DNA from: an uncultured Ruminobacter sp.
GTDB lineage: Bacteria > Pseudomonadota > Gammaproteobacteria > Enterobacterales > Succinivibrionaceae
NCBI GenBank assembly: GCA_900767005.1
Contig: CAAFXL010000086.1
Location: 1 to 6,378, forward strand
Direction: 5' to 3'
DNA length: 6,378 nucleotides
Below, piece after piece: positions 1 to 6,103 of this stretch; within the stretch, counting starts at the first letter, position 1, and each line of letters begins with the position of its first letter. Under the pieces are notes generated by a model that was not told the DNA's origin, did not search any database, and saw only the letters and a list, made by a program, of their open reading frames with translations. Made by a program: the position numbers and the translations under genes.

Positions 1-876
1 GGTATTCATTTCAATAAAGAAGAATTGACCATTTTCATATAGGAACTCAAAAGTACCAGCTCCGCGATAACCAATTTCAACGCATGCACGAGCACATCTT
101 GAACCAATATCACGACGTTGTTCTTCGGTGATCATTGGAGCAGGTGCTTCTTCGATAACCTTTTGGTTACGTCTTTGCATTGAGCAATCACGTTCACCAA
201 GATATGCTGCATGACCTTGACCATCAGAGATTAACTGAAATTCAATATGTCTTGGGTTTTCAAGGAATTTTTCCATAAAAACATCAGGATTATTAAAGAA
301 ATTATCAGCTTCTCTAGAGGTTAGAGCGATAGAGTCAATTAGATCTTCTTCTTTTCTAACAACTCTCATACCGCGTCCGCCACCGCCACCAGCAGCTTTA
401 ATAATTACTGGGTAGCCGATTTCACGAGCAAGCTTAATGTTTTCTTCTGCGTTATCAGTAAGAACTCCAGTACCAGGAACACATGGAACACCAGCTTTAA
501 TCATTGCTTCAATTGCTGATACTTTATCACCCATTAGGCGAATAGTTTCAGGTTTTGGTCCGATAAAGATAAAACCACTCTTTTCAACAACTTCAGCAAA
601 TGGAGCATTTTCTGATAGGAAACCATAGCCTGGGTGAATTGCGGTTGCACCAGTAGCTTCGGCAGCTGCAATTAAGCTTGGAATATTTAAGTATGAATCT
701 TTAGCACTAGCAGGACCTATACATACTGTTTGGTCAGCAAGCTTTACATGCTTAAGATCGCGGTCAGCAGTAGAGTGAACGGCAACGGTTTTAATTCCCA
801 TTTCCTTACATGCTCTAAGAATACGTAGAGCAATTTCACCACGGTTTGCTATTAATACCTTTTCAATTTTAGCCAT
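1..876 (-). CDS. accC: Biotin carboxylase subunit of acetyl-CoA carboxylase (3' part beyond window)
   Basis: AccC carries out the ATP-dependent carboxylation of biotin on AccB, the first half-reaction of acetyl-CoA carboxylase, which supplies malonyl-CoA for fatty-acid synthesis in the cytoplasm. The reverse strand reads without a stop for 292 codons, from ATG at 876-874 to the window edge; the family is about 450 residues, so roughly the last third is missing. Visible are the N-terminal Rossmann-like domain (IANRGEIALRILRACKE, HPGYGFLSEN), the ATP-grasp glycine loop GGGGGRGMR (about 163-171) preceded by Lys160, Lys239 in RRNQKV, Glu277 in GTFEFL, and Glu289/Asn291 in FIEMNT. These match E. 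coli K159, K238, E276, E288 and N290. The catalytic arginine equivalent to R338 lies outside the window. The AAGGGG ribosome-binding site falls in the 15-base gap after accB, so the two genes are co-transcribed and probably translationally coupled. Identification rests on family knowledge and is secure. Confidence 0.97.
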   Translation of the reverse strand, partial: MAKIEKVLIANRGEIALRILRACKEMGIKTVAVHSTADRDLKHVKLADQTVCIGPASAKDSYLNIPSLIAAAEATGATAIHPGYGFLSENAPFAEVVEKSGFIFIGPKPETIRLMGDKVSAIEAMIKAGVPCVPGTGVLTDNAEENIKLAREIGYPVIIKAAGGGGGRGMRVVRKEEDLIDSIALTSREADNFFNNPDVFMEKFLENPRHIEFQLISDGQGHAAYLGERDCSMQRRNQKVIEEAPAPMITEEQRRDIGSRCARACVEIGYRGAGTFEFLYENGQFFFIEMNT

Positions 877-891
877 TTAGCTACCCCTTAA

Positions 892-1362
892 TTATTCAAT
901 AATAAATAGAGGTTGGTCAAATTCAACTGTTGAACCATTTTCAACAAGGATCTTCTTAATTACACCAGATTTGTCAGCTTCAATCTTGTTCATCATCTTC
1001 ATTGCTTCAATGATACAAACAGTGTCGCCTTCCTTAACTTGAGAACCTTCTTGAACGAATGCTGGGCTTTCAGGGTTAGCTGCACTATAGAAAGTACCAA
1101 CCATTGGAGACTTCATAACATGGCCAGAAACTGGAGCATCCTTTGGTTCTTCTGAAGCTTGTGCTTTTGGAGCTTCTGGAGCTTGTGCCTGAGCAATAAC
1201 CTGTGGCTGTGGAGCATATGTAGCAACTACTGGAGCTTGAACAACTTGAGCAGTTCTAGTAATCTTAATCTGCTCTTCACCTTCCTTAAGTTCAAGTTCA
1301 GTGATATCAGAATCAGAAACAATCTTAATTAGTTTTGAAATTTTTTGAATATCAATTTGCAT
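892..1362 (-). CDS. accB: Biotin carboxyl carrier protein of acetyl-CoA carboxylase
   Basis: AccB (BCCP) carries the covalently bound biotin that moves the carboxyl group from AccC to the AccA-AccD carboxyltransferase. The protein is 156 residues, the same length as E. coli AccB. The N-terminal segment (about 1-40) is followed by an Ala/Pro/Gln-rich flexible linker (about 42-77) and the C-terminal biotinyl/lipoyl domain (about 80-156). The biotinylation motif EAMKMMN places the modified lysine at residue 122, the same number as in E. coli; SPMVGTFY and the thumb-like stretch ESPAFVQEG are also present. A purine-rich AGAAGAGA lies upstream of the ATG. It is the middle gene of aroQ-accB-accC, 25 bases after aroQ and 15 bases before accC. 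E. coli AccB is known to repress its own operon, but I see no operator that would show this here. Confidence 0.97.
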   Translation of the reverse strand: MQIDIQKISKLIKIVSDSDITELELKEGEEQIKITRTAQVVQAPVVATYAPQPQVIAQAQAPEAPKAQASEEPKDAPVSGHVMKSPMVGTFYSAANPESPAFVQEGSQVKEGDTVCIIEAMKMMNKIEADKSGVIKKILVENGSTVEFDQPLFIIE

Positions 1363-1387
1363 ATTAATTCTCTTCTATCTAGAGTAA

Positions 1388-1822
1388 CTATGAAAGTTTT
1401 TTAATAGCTGCGCGTAAGGCATACTCGTAGCCATCGGGACCAAAGCCGCATATCACACCAGTTGCGATATCGGATAAAAATGAATGATGTCTAAATTCCT
1501 CTCGGGCATGAACATTTGAAATATGAACTTCAAAGAAAGGAATCTTAACCGCTAATAAAGCATCGCGAATGGCAACGCTTGTATGGGTAAAGGCTGCAGG
1601 ATTAATAATCACATAATCAACCTTACCAAAAGAACTATGAAGCTTATTAATAATTTCAAATTCAGCATTTGATTGAAAGTCTTCAAGTTCAATATTGTTC
1701 TCGTTTGCAATATTATGAAGGTTATCCATAATATCTTTTAGACTTTGACTGCCATAAATTCCTGGTTCTCTTATGCCAAGCATATTAAGATTTGGACCAT
1801 TTAAAACAAGAATTTTGCTCAC
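1388..1822 (-). CDS. aroQ: Type II 3-dehydroquinate dehydratase
   Basis: AroQ catalyses the dehydration of 3-dehydroquinate to 3-dehydroshikimate, the third step of the shikimate pathway, as a cytoplasmic dodecamer in this family. The 144-residue length is typical of the type II enzyme. Signature segments are ILVLNGPNLNMLGIREP (residues 4-20, with Asn12 and Arg18), the catalytic Tyr23 in GIYG, INPAAFTHTSVAIRDAL (73-89, with Asn74 and His80), and EVHISNVHAREEFR (98-111) containing the catalytic His100 and Arg111. The start is GTG at 1822-1820: it is preceded by TAGGAC at a suitable distance, and the protein begins MSKILVLNGPN as the family does. It is the promoter-proximal gene of the aroQ-accB-accC cluster, an arrangement common in gammaproteobacteria that use the type II enzyme instead of AroD. 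The function has no direct link to acetyl-CoA carboxylase; the linkage is a conserved operon. Confidence 0.96.
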   Translation of the reverse strand: MSKILVLNGPNLNMLGIREPGIYGSQSLKDIMDNLHNIANENNIELEDFQSNAEFEIINKLHSSFGKVDYVIINPAAFTHTSVAIRDALLAVKIPFFEVHISNVHAREEFRHHSFLSDIATGVICGFGPDGYEYALRAAIKKLS

Positions 1823-2439
1823 GATTATGTCCTATAGGTATTTAGAAATTATTATTGTTTAATTTACGTCTTTATTACTTGCTATTTATTAAATTTCTTA
1901 AACTTAAAGAAGTAATTTAATAAATAACGGTAAAAGGGCAACCTAAATTAAAAGTAATAGTTTTTGAAATTAAAATATTAAGTAATAAAGGTAAGACCTA
2001 AATTCTAATTAAGTTAAGAATTAGTCAAAATATAACTTAAAAATTTTAATCGAAAACTAAATTATTATATTCTACCTAAAATTTTCAAAAAAAGCGAAAA
2101 AAAGTGATTTTTTATTAAAAATATGATGAATTTTTGATGAAAATGACAATTTTTAGGTGATTTTTAAGGTTTTTTGAAAAAATAGAAATTGGATATAACT
2201 TTTTATAAAGTAACTATATATAAACAAATTTTATAAATAGAAAAATAATAAAATATTAAGCTTAAAAGATCTTTAATTAATAGGTTTTATTTGATAAATA
2301 CATTAAAAATATCTATTTTTAATTATATAAAATATATTATTTTATTGATATATAATTTTAATAGTAAGGTGTTTTTAGTAATATTTATTTTTGTTTATAA
2401 AATATTTTTATATATAAAAATAAGTTAAAGCAATAACTA

Positions 2440-2462
2440 TTAAAAAATCCACGATTTTTTAA
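2440..2462. repeat. Perfect inverted repeat upstream of glyA promoter
   Basis: TTAAAAAATC and GATTTTTTAA form a perfect 10-bp stem around the three-base spacer CAC. The stem has only one G-C pair, so as RNA it would be a weak hairpin. As DNA it is a symmetrical site about 35-50 bases upstream of the proposed glyA -10 box. It could bind a dimeric regulator or be a chance product of A+T-rich sequence. Confidence 0.45.
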
Positions 2463-2471
2463 ATTTTTAAC

Positions 2472-2500
2472 TATCTATTTTTACTATAAATAAGTACAAT
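2472..2500 (+). promoter_or_regulatory. Candidate glyA promoter
   Basis: TACAAT at 2495-2500 is a fair -10 box, 60 bases before the glyA start codon. The sequence 17 bases upstream (TATCTA, 2472-2477) is a poor -35 box. TATAAA at 2485-2490 is an alternative -10. The call rests on position and the -10 only; if correct, the transcript would start near 2507 and include the palindrome at 2520-2534 in its leader. Confidence 0.3.
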
Positions 2501-2519
2501 AGCAGAAGATTTTTTTCGG

Positions 2520-2534
2520 TAGGATTTAATCCTA
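2520..2534. repeat. 15-base palindrome in the glyA leader
   Basis: TAGGATT and AATCCTA are perfect reverse complements around a single central T. The site lies 16 bases before the GGAG ribosome-binding site of glyA and just downstream of the proposed transcription start. Position and symmetry suit an operator for a dimeric repressor. It does not resemble the PurR or MetR sites that control enterobacterial glyA. Confidence 0.4.
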
Positions 2535-2550
2535 AATTTAACCATTGTAT

Positions 2551-2563
2551 GGAGATATTCATG
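2551..2563 (+). promoter_or_regulatory. Ribosome-binding site that fixes the glyA start
   Basis: GGAG at 2551-2554 is followed six bases later by ATG at 2561. The in-frame ATG at 2549 overlaps this GGAG and has no ribosome-binding site of its own, so translation most likely begins at 2561. That start also matches the E. coli GlyA N terminus (ML, then NIA-YD-ELW). Confidence 0.85.
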
Positions 2564-3817
2564 CTTAACCAGGCAAAAAATATTGCATCTTATGATTCAG
2601 AGCTATGGGATGCTATCAACAGTGAAAACATTCGTCAGGAAGAACATATTGAATTAATTGCTTCAGAAAACTACGTAAGTAAGTGCGTAATGGAAGCTCA
2701 GGGTTCTCAGCTTACTAACAAGTATGCTGAAGGTTATCCTGGAAAGAGATACTACGGCGGTTGTGAATTTGTTGATAAGGTTGAAACCTTAGCAATTGAA
2801 AGAGCAAAGGCTTTATTTGGTGCTGAGTATGCTAATGTTCAGCCTCATTCAGGTTCTCAGGCAAATGCAGCTGTATACATGGCTTTAGTAAAGCCTGGTG
2901 ATACAGTTATGGGTATGAGCCTAGCACACGGCGGTCACTTAACTCACGGTGCATCAGTTAGCTTCTCAGGTAAGATCTATAATTCTGTACAATATGGTGT
3001 TGATAATAATGGTAACATCGATTATGCAGATGTTCTAAAGAAAGCTAAGGAATGCCAGCCTAAGTTAATCGTGGCAGGTTTTAGTGCTTATAGTGGAATC
3101 GTTGATTGGGCCCAAATGCGTAAGATCGCTGATGAAGTTGGTGCATATTTATTCGTAGATATGGCTCACGTAGCAGGTCTTGTTGCTGCTGGTTTATATC
3201 CAAATCCACTACCTCATGCTCACGTAGTAACTTCTACTACTCATAAGACTTTAGGTGGTCCTCGTGGTGGTATTATTTTATCAAGCTGCGGTGATGAAGC
3301 AATTTATAAGAAATTAAATTCTGCAATTTTCCCAGGTTCTCAGGGTGGTCCTTTAATGCACGTAATCGCTGCTAAGGCTATTGCATTCAAGGAAGCTATG
3401 GAACCAGAATTTAAGGAATACCAGGGTCAGATTCTTAAGAATGCTACTGCAATGGTTAAGGTATTCTTAGACCGTGGTTATAAGATCGTTTCTGGCGGTA
3501 CTCATGACCACTTATTCTTAGTTGATTTAATTGATCGTGAATATTCTGGTAAGGATGCAGATGCAGCTTTAGGTCGTGCTAACATTACTGTTAATAAGAA
3601 CTCAGTTCCAAATGACCCACGTTCTCCATTCATTACCTCAGGTTTACGTATTGGTACTCCTGCGGTTACTCGTCGTGGTCTAAAGGAAGCAGAAGTTACA
3701 GAACTAGCTTCTTGGATGTGTGATATCCTAGATAACATGGGTAACGAAGAGGTTGAAAAGCAAGTTAAGGCTAAAGTTATCGAATTATGTAAGCGTTTCC
3801 CAGTATACGCTAAGTAA
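2561..3817 (+). CDS. glyA: Serine hydroxymethyltransferase
   Basis: GlyA is the cytoplasmic PLP enzyme that interconverts serine plus tetrahydrofolate with glycine plus 5,10-methylene-tetrahydrofolate, the main source of one-carbon units. From ATG 2561 the product is 418 residues, against 417 in E. coli. Conserved segments appear in order: EEHIELIASEN (27-37), NKYAEGYPGKRYYGG (53-67), QPHSGSQAN (94-102), NLAHGG-like SLAHGGHLTHG (120-130), LFVDMAHVAGL (197-207) with Asp200 and His203, and TSTTHKTLGGPRGG with the PLP-binding Lys229. SGLRIGTPA contains the carboxylate-binding Arg363. All these residue numbers match E. coli. Codons are strongly biased (GGT, AAG, GCT, CGT), consistent with high expression. 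No terminator follows: an IS630 element begins 4 bases after the stop, so transcripts may run into it. Confidence 0.98.
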   Translation: MLNQAKNIASYDSELWDAINSENIRQEEHIELIASENYVSKCVMEAQGSQLTNKYAEGYPGKRYYGGCEFVDKVETLAIERAKALFGAEYANVQPHSGSQANAAVYMALVKPGDTVMGMSLAHGGHLTHGASVSFSGKIYNSVQYGVDNNGNIDYADVLKKAKECQPKLIVAGFSAYSGIVDWAQMRKIADEVGAYLFVDMAHVAGLVAAGLYPNPLPHAHVVTSTTHKTLGGPRGGIILSSCGDEAIYKKLNSAIFPGSQGGPLMHVIAAKAIAFKEAMEPEFKEYQGQILKNATAMVKVFLDRGYKIVSGGTHDHLFLVDLIDREYSGKDADAALGRANITVNKNSVPNDPRSPFITSGLRIGTPAVTRRGLKEAEVTELASWMCDILDNMGNEEVEKQVKAKVIELCKRFPVYAK

Positions 3818-3820
3818 TTA

Positions 3821-3846
3821 TAGTGAACGACATAAATAACTTTACT
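3821..3846 (+). repeat. Left terminal inverted repeat of the IS630 element
   Basis: This 26-base end pairs with the reverse complement of 4956-4981, with two mismatches at the 5th and 13th bases. It starts four bases after the glyA stop codon. It is the probable transposase-binding end. Confidence 0.92.
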
Positions 3847-3869
3847 CTGAATAACTGATTTATTTATGT

Positions 3870-3891
3870 TATACTGCACTAGGAGGTGCGG
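3870..3891 (+). promoter_or_regulatory. Transposase -10 box and ribosome-binding site in a small hairpin
   Basis: TATACT at 3870-3875 is a good -10 box; no strong -35 lies at the right distance (CTGAAT, 3847-3852, is the spaced candidate). AGGAGGT at 3881-3887 is a strong ribosome-binding site nine bases before the ATG at 3897. CTGCAC (3874-3879) and GTGCGG (3886-3891) can pair, with one G-U pair, around the loop TAGGAG, placing the ribosome-binding site in the loop and one arm. Whether this limits translation is inference. Confidence 0.45.
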
Positions 3892-3896
3892 TATAT

Positions 3897-4406
3897 ATGA
3901 ATAATAGAAAGTATAAAACTAATCCGGAAATTCTGCTTAATCAAGGTAAGGTCATTATGTCGTCAAACAATGAATCTCGCTTTCATTTTCGTGTGTTTGC
4001 TGTAAATCTTGTTCTTTCCGGGTTTTCGGCAGCAGAAATCGGAAAGATGGCCGGTGTTAGCAAAGTTGCTGTTACCAGTTGGGTAAAAGCCGTAGACGAA
4101 TACGGTTTTGACGCATTGAGGCCCAAAGGCCGTTCTGGTCGCCCTTCGAAACTGACCGAAGAACAATTAAAGGAAATTGATTCAGTCTTACAGTCTGATC
4201 CGAGCACTTATGGATTTAAGCTATGGGACGGACCAAGTTTGTCTGCGTATATCAACAACAGATACCATGTTTCTTTGAGTGTTAGACAATGTCAGCGCCT
4301 GTTTCATGAGCTTGGTTATTCTCTTATCAGACCTCAGCCATATCCATCAAAGGGATATGAAGATACCGAAGACCGCAACACCTTTAAAAAAAACGATCCG
4401 AAATAG
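3897..4406 (+). CDS. Unshifted first-frame product: DNA-binding half of the transposase (169 aa)
   Basis: Without slippage, translation gives a 169-residue protein with both DNA-binding helix-turn-helix regions but no catalytic domain, ending NDPK. Truncated DNA-binding products of other insertion sequences can act as transposition inhibitors by binding the terminal repeats. That role is inference here. The ATG is supported by the strong AGGAGGT site. Confidence 0.6.
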   Translation: MNNRKYKTNPEILLNQGKVIMSSNNESRFHFRVFAVNLVLSGFSAAEIGKMAGVSKVAVTSWVKAVDEYGFDALRPKGRSGRPSKLTEEQLKEIDSVLQSDPSTYGFKLWDGPSLSAYINNRYHVSLSVRQCQRLFHELGYSLIRPQPYPSKGYEDTEDRNTFKKNDPK

Positions 4407-4960
4407 AAGCCGATGACGAACTGATTCTTGTTTACCAGGATGAAGTCCACTTTCAAATTCAAACAACAGTTACTGCAGCGTGGTTTAAAAAGGGGAGTGC
4501 TCCCACCGTAAAATCGTTTCCAGGAAGATTCAAAACCTCCTATAGCGGCTTTGTAATTCCTGAAACCGGGGAGCTTTTTGTTGCAACTCCCGAAAAATTC
4601 AATTACGAAACTACCATTGATTCTATCCGCGCTTTTCTTAAGGCTAAGCCTGTTCCAGAGGGCAAGCGCTACGCACTGGTTATGGATAACGCGCCCTGGC
4701 ATAAGAAAACCATGCGTTTGGTGTCGGAAGAATCTCGATCAGAATATGCAGATATTCGAGAAAAAGTCGAGTTTGTAAAACTACCTCCTTACTCACCAGA
4801 TTTGAATCCGATCGAACAAGTTTGGAGAATTACTCGCAAGGAGAACACTCACAACGTATTCTTCTCAGCGCTATCAAAACTCAAGGAGACTGTTGATAAT
4901 GCCTTTAAGGCTTGGTTCAACCCAAATGAGCAGCTGAAGGCGCTTTGCAGCTTTAAGTAA
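3897..4960 (+). CDS. IS630-family transposase made by joining two frames (about 354 aa)
   Basis: This DDE transposase cuts and joins the ends of its own element. The first frame (from 3897) supplies a helix-turn-helix region (about residues 42-67, AAEIGKMAGVSKVAVTSWVK), a basic GRSGRPSKL linker (78-86) and a second helix-turn-helix or winged region (about 112-145). It stops at 4404-4406. The -1 frame, open from 4388 to the stop at 4958-4960, continues with the RNase H-like catalytic domain: Asp182 in VYQDEVHF, Asp264 in VMDNAPWH and Glu307 in YSPDLNPIEQVW. The joined length of 354 fits the family (about 340-350). The 42 residues between the second Asp and the Glu are more than the usual 34 or so. 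The frames meet at eight A (4386-4393); nine would give a single open frame. It may be programmed frameshifting, transcriptional slippage, or a one-base deletion that inactivates the gene. An in-frame ATG at 3957 is a possible alternative start. Confidence 0.88.
4386..4394 (+). promoter_or_regulatory. Slippage or -1 frameshift site, A AAA AAC
   Basis: Eight A followed by C give the heptamer A-AAA-AAC (4388-4394) in the register of the first frame, a known efficient bacterial -1 frameshift signal. The downstream frame has a TAA at 4385-4387 and the upstream frame stops at 4404-4406, so the switch must occur between about 4388 and 4403. I see no convincing stimulatory Shine-Dalgarno sequence or stable downstream hairpin. 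A run of eight A can also cause RNA polymerase slippage; adding one A restores the frame. Confidence 0.65.
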
Positions 4961-4981
4961 AGTTATTTTTGTCGTTTACTA
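4956..4981 (-). repeat. Right terminal inverted repeat of the IS630 element
   Basis: It matches the left end at 24 of 26 positions in inverse orientation. It contains the transposase stop codon (4958-4960) and ends eight bases before the porin stop codon. Confidence 0.92.
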
Positions 4982-4989
4982 TAATTTGT

Positions 4990-6039
4990 TTAGAAGTTAT
5001 ATTGTAAACCTAAGGTATAAAGATTATTTGATGCGTGATTAGTTGAATATAATTTATTCCCTAAAGCATCAACTTTATCAATATCACCAACGCCAATTTC
5101 AGCTGCTAGATAGGTTTTTATGCTTTTAGTAAAGAAGTAATTAGCTTCTAAAGTTATATTATCAACAAGCTTTGCTCCATCTTGACGTAAGGTTTGGTAT
5201 AGAGCAATTAATTTAATTGGCTTTTCAAAAGTATAGCTTGAGGCAATTTCAAAACCATCTTTATTCTTTGAAAGGTCATAATGAGTCTTTTGGTATAAAG
5301 TACCCGCATAGAACCCATCACCATTAGTGCCAAGAGCTAAACTTATGGCATAAGACTTTTTATCATCTTGGCTATTTTTTAGGTTATAGCTATCATGCCC
5401 CACACTAATTTTTAATGGTAAAGTTAGGTCAAAAGTATAACCAAAAGCTAGAGCATACCCTGAGTTTACTTTTTCAAGTGAAGCGGTTTGATAGGTAGCT
5501 GCAATATTAACCTTATCAGTATCATAGTGATAAATTGCTTGACCTTCTTGTCTTGCTCCTAAGTCCCAGTAGGTGTTACCATCAGAGCCCCAATCGGTAA
5601 AAAGGTCGGTTGCTTGAGTTACATTAAATAAAGCTGTGTGGTCTTGACCAAAGGTAAATCTCCCAAAATCATCAGTTTCAAAACCAGTATAGACATAACG
5701 CGTTTTAAATTTTCCATTTTCTTTGGTTTGTCCCGCTACTTCCCATTCGGCAAAAGCGATAGCTTTCGCCCAATCATTAATTTTTGTTTTTCCATCAAAA
5801 CGCAGTCTTACTTTATTATTGATTTCATTTGAACCTGACTTTGAGGCGTGAACGCTATGAAGATTACTTTGTACTCTTCCGCCAATATTTAAGTATGAAT
5901 CATCAGTCTTATAAACAGTAACAGCTTGAGCGTTACTTGATGCTAAAAAGCCTATAGTTAGACCTAAACTAATAAGGGTAAGTTTAGTTAAGTTTAAATG
6001 GTAAGTTTGGTTTAAAGTTTGGGTATTTTGTTTTCTCAT
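4990..6039 (-). CDS. Outer-membrane general porin (Gram-negative porin family)
   Basis: This 349-residue protein is predicted to form a trimeric 16-stranded beta-barrel channel for small hydrophilic solutes, of the OmpC/OmpF/OmpU type. A signal peptide ends at about residue 39 (hydrophobic core TLISLGLTIGFLAS, then NAQA before VTVYKTDD). The mature protein opens with YLNIGGRVQSNL, typical of a first barrel strand, and shows alternating amphipathic strands, the KTRYVYTGFETDDFGRFTFGQ segment (strand and turn before the constriction loop), and a C-terminal LGLQYNF whose final Phe is the BAM recognition signal. The start at 6039 is preferred because AAGGA lies nine bases upstream and the signal peptide follows. 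An in-frame extension to 6189 would run through a terminator and is not believable. The signal n-region, about 18 residues, is long. Neighbours: an IS630 element ends six bases from the stop codon. The substrate cannot be told from the sequence. Confidence 0.92.
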   Translation of the reverse strand: MRKQNTQTLNQTYHLNLTKLTLISLGLTIGFLASSNAQAVTVYKTDDSYLNIGGRVQSNLHSVHASKSGSNEINNKVRLRFDGKTKINDWAKAIAFAEWEVAGQTKENGKFKTRYVYTGFETDDFGRFTFGQDHTALFNVTQATDLFTDWGSDGNTYWDLGARQEGQAIYHYDTDKVNIAATYQTASLEKVNSGYALAFGYTFDLTLPLKISVGHDSYNLKNSQDDKKSYAISLALGTNGDGFYAGTLYQKTHYDLSKNKDGFEIASSYTFEKPIKLIALYQTLRQDGAKLVDNITLEANYFFTKSIKTYLAAEIGVGDIDKVDALGNKLYSTNHASNNLYTLGLQYNF

Positions 6040-6068
6040 AGTATATGTTCCTTCAAAAAAAAGTTTTA

Positions 6069-6098
6069 ATAATAAATTTAAATAAAATATAAGTACAA
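6069..6098 (-). promoter_or_regulatory. Candidate porin promoter
   Basis: Reading the minus strand, TTGTAC (6098-6093) and TATTAT (6074-6069) are separated by 18 bases, close to the sigma-70 consensus. The transcript would start near 6062 and give a leader of about 20 bases containing the GAAGGA ribosome-binding site. It begins six bases after the terminator stem of the upstream gene, so the porin is probably an independent unit. Confidence 0.5.
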
Positions 6099-6103
6099 AT
6101 AAA

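Larger units (their letters stand above)
1823..2560. other. A+T-rich divergent intergenic region between aroQ and glyA
   Basis: About 740 bases of very A+T-rich DNA (estimated by eye at above 80%) separate the divergent aroQ and glyA starts. I see no reading frame with family features, no tRNA or rRNA, and no recognisable riboswitch. The region must hold both promoters, but the composition makes many false -10 boxes, so most cannot be trusted. What stands out is a 10-bp-stem inverted repeat at 2440-2462, a perfect odd palindrome at 2520-2534, and the word CCTAAATT at 1942, 1997 and 2531, with near copies at 2075 and, inverted, at 2148. The length is unusual for a region flanked by housekeeping genes; it may contain a decayed gene too degraded to recognise. 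Confidence 0.6.
3821..4981 (+). mobile_element. IS630-family insertion sequence, structurally complete
   Basis: The element is 1161 bp. Its ends, 3821-3846 and 4956-4981, are inverted repeats matching at 24 of 26 positions (outer sequence TAGTGAACGAC against TAGTAAACGAC). It is flanked by TA at 3819-3820 and 4982-4983, as expected for IS630/Tc1-mariner elements, which insert at TA and duplicate it. Because the ends themselves begin with TA, the boundary could be drawn two bases further in. It encodes one transposase split between two frames, and the second frame's stop lies inside the right repeat. Its G+C content and codon use (CTG, CCG, CGC) are visibly higher than in the neighbouring genes, which suggests recent acquisition. 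It lies between the 3' ends of glyA and the porin gene and breaks neither coding region. Confidence 0.93.

Noticed and set aside
437..628. A 63-codon plus-strand frame inside accC
   Set aside because: It lies opposite well-conserved accC sequence and has no recognisable protein features.
2064..2069. TATAAT on the minus strand as the aroQ -10 box
   Set aside because: The only -35-like TTGAAA is 13 bases away, too close, and the region is so A+T-rich that isolated -10 matches are expected by chance.
2549..2551. ATG at 2549 as the glyA start
   Set aside because: It overlaps the GGAG ribosome-binding site serving ATG 2561 and adds four residues absent from the E. coli protein.
1823..2560. Glycine riboswitch or PurR box upstream of glyA
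   Set aside because: I found neither the conserved riboswitch core nor an ACGCAAACGT-like operator in this region.
3502..3879. A 125-codon open frame on the minus strand opposite the end of glyA
   Set aside because: It is antisense to conserved glyA codons, has no family features and runs into the IS630 end; it is a by-product of the biased glyA codons.
4334..4702. A 122-codon minus-strand frame inside the IS630 element
   Set aside because: It is antisense to the transposase catalytic region and has no ribosome-binding site or family features.
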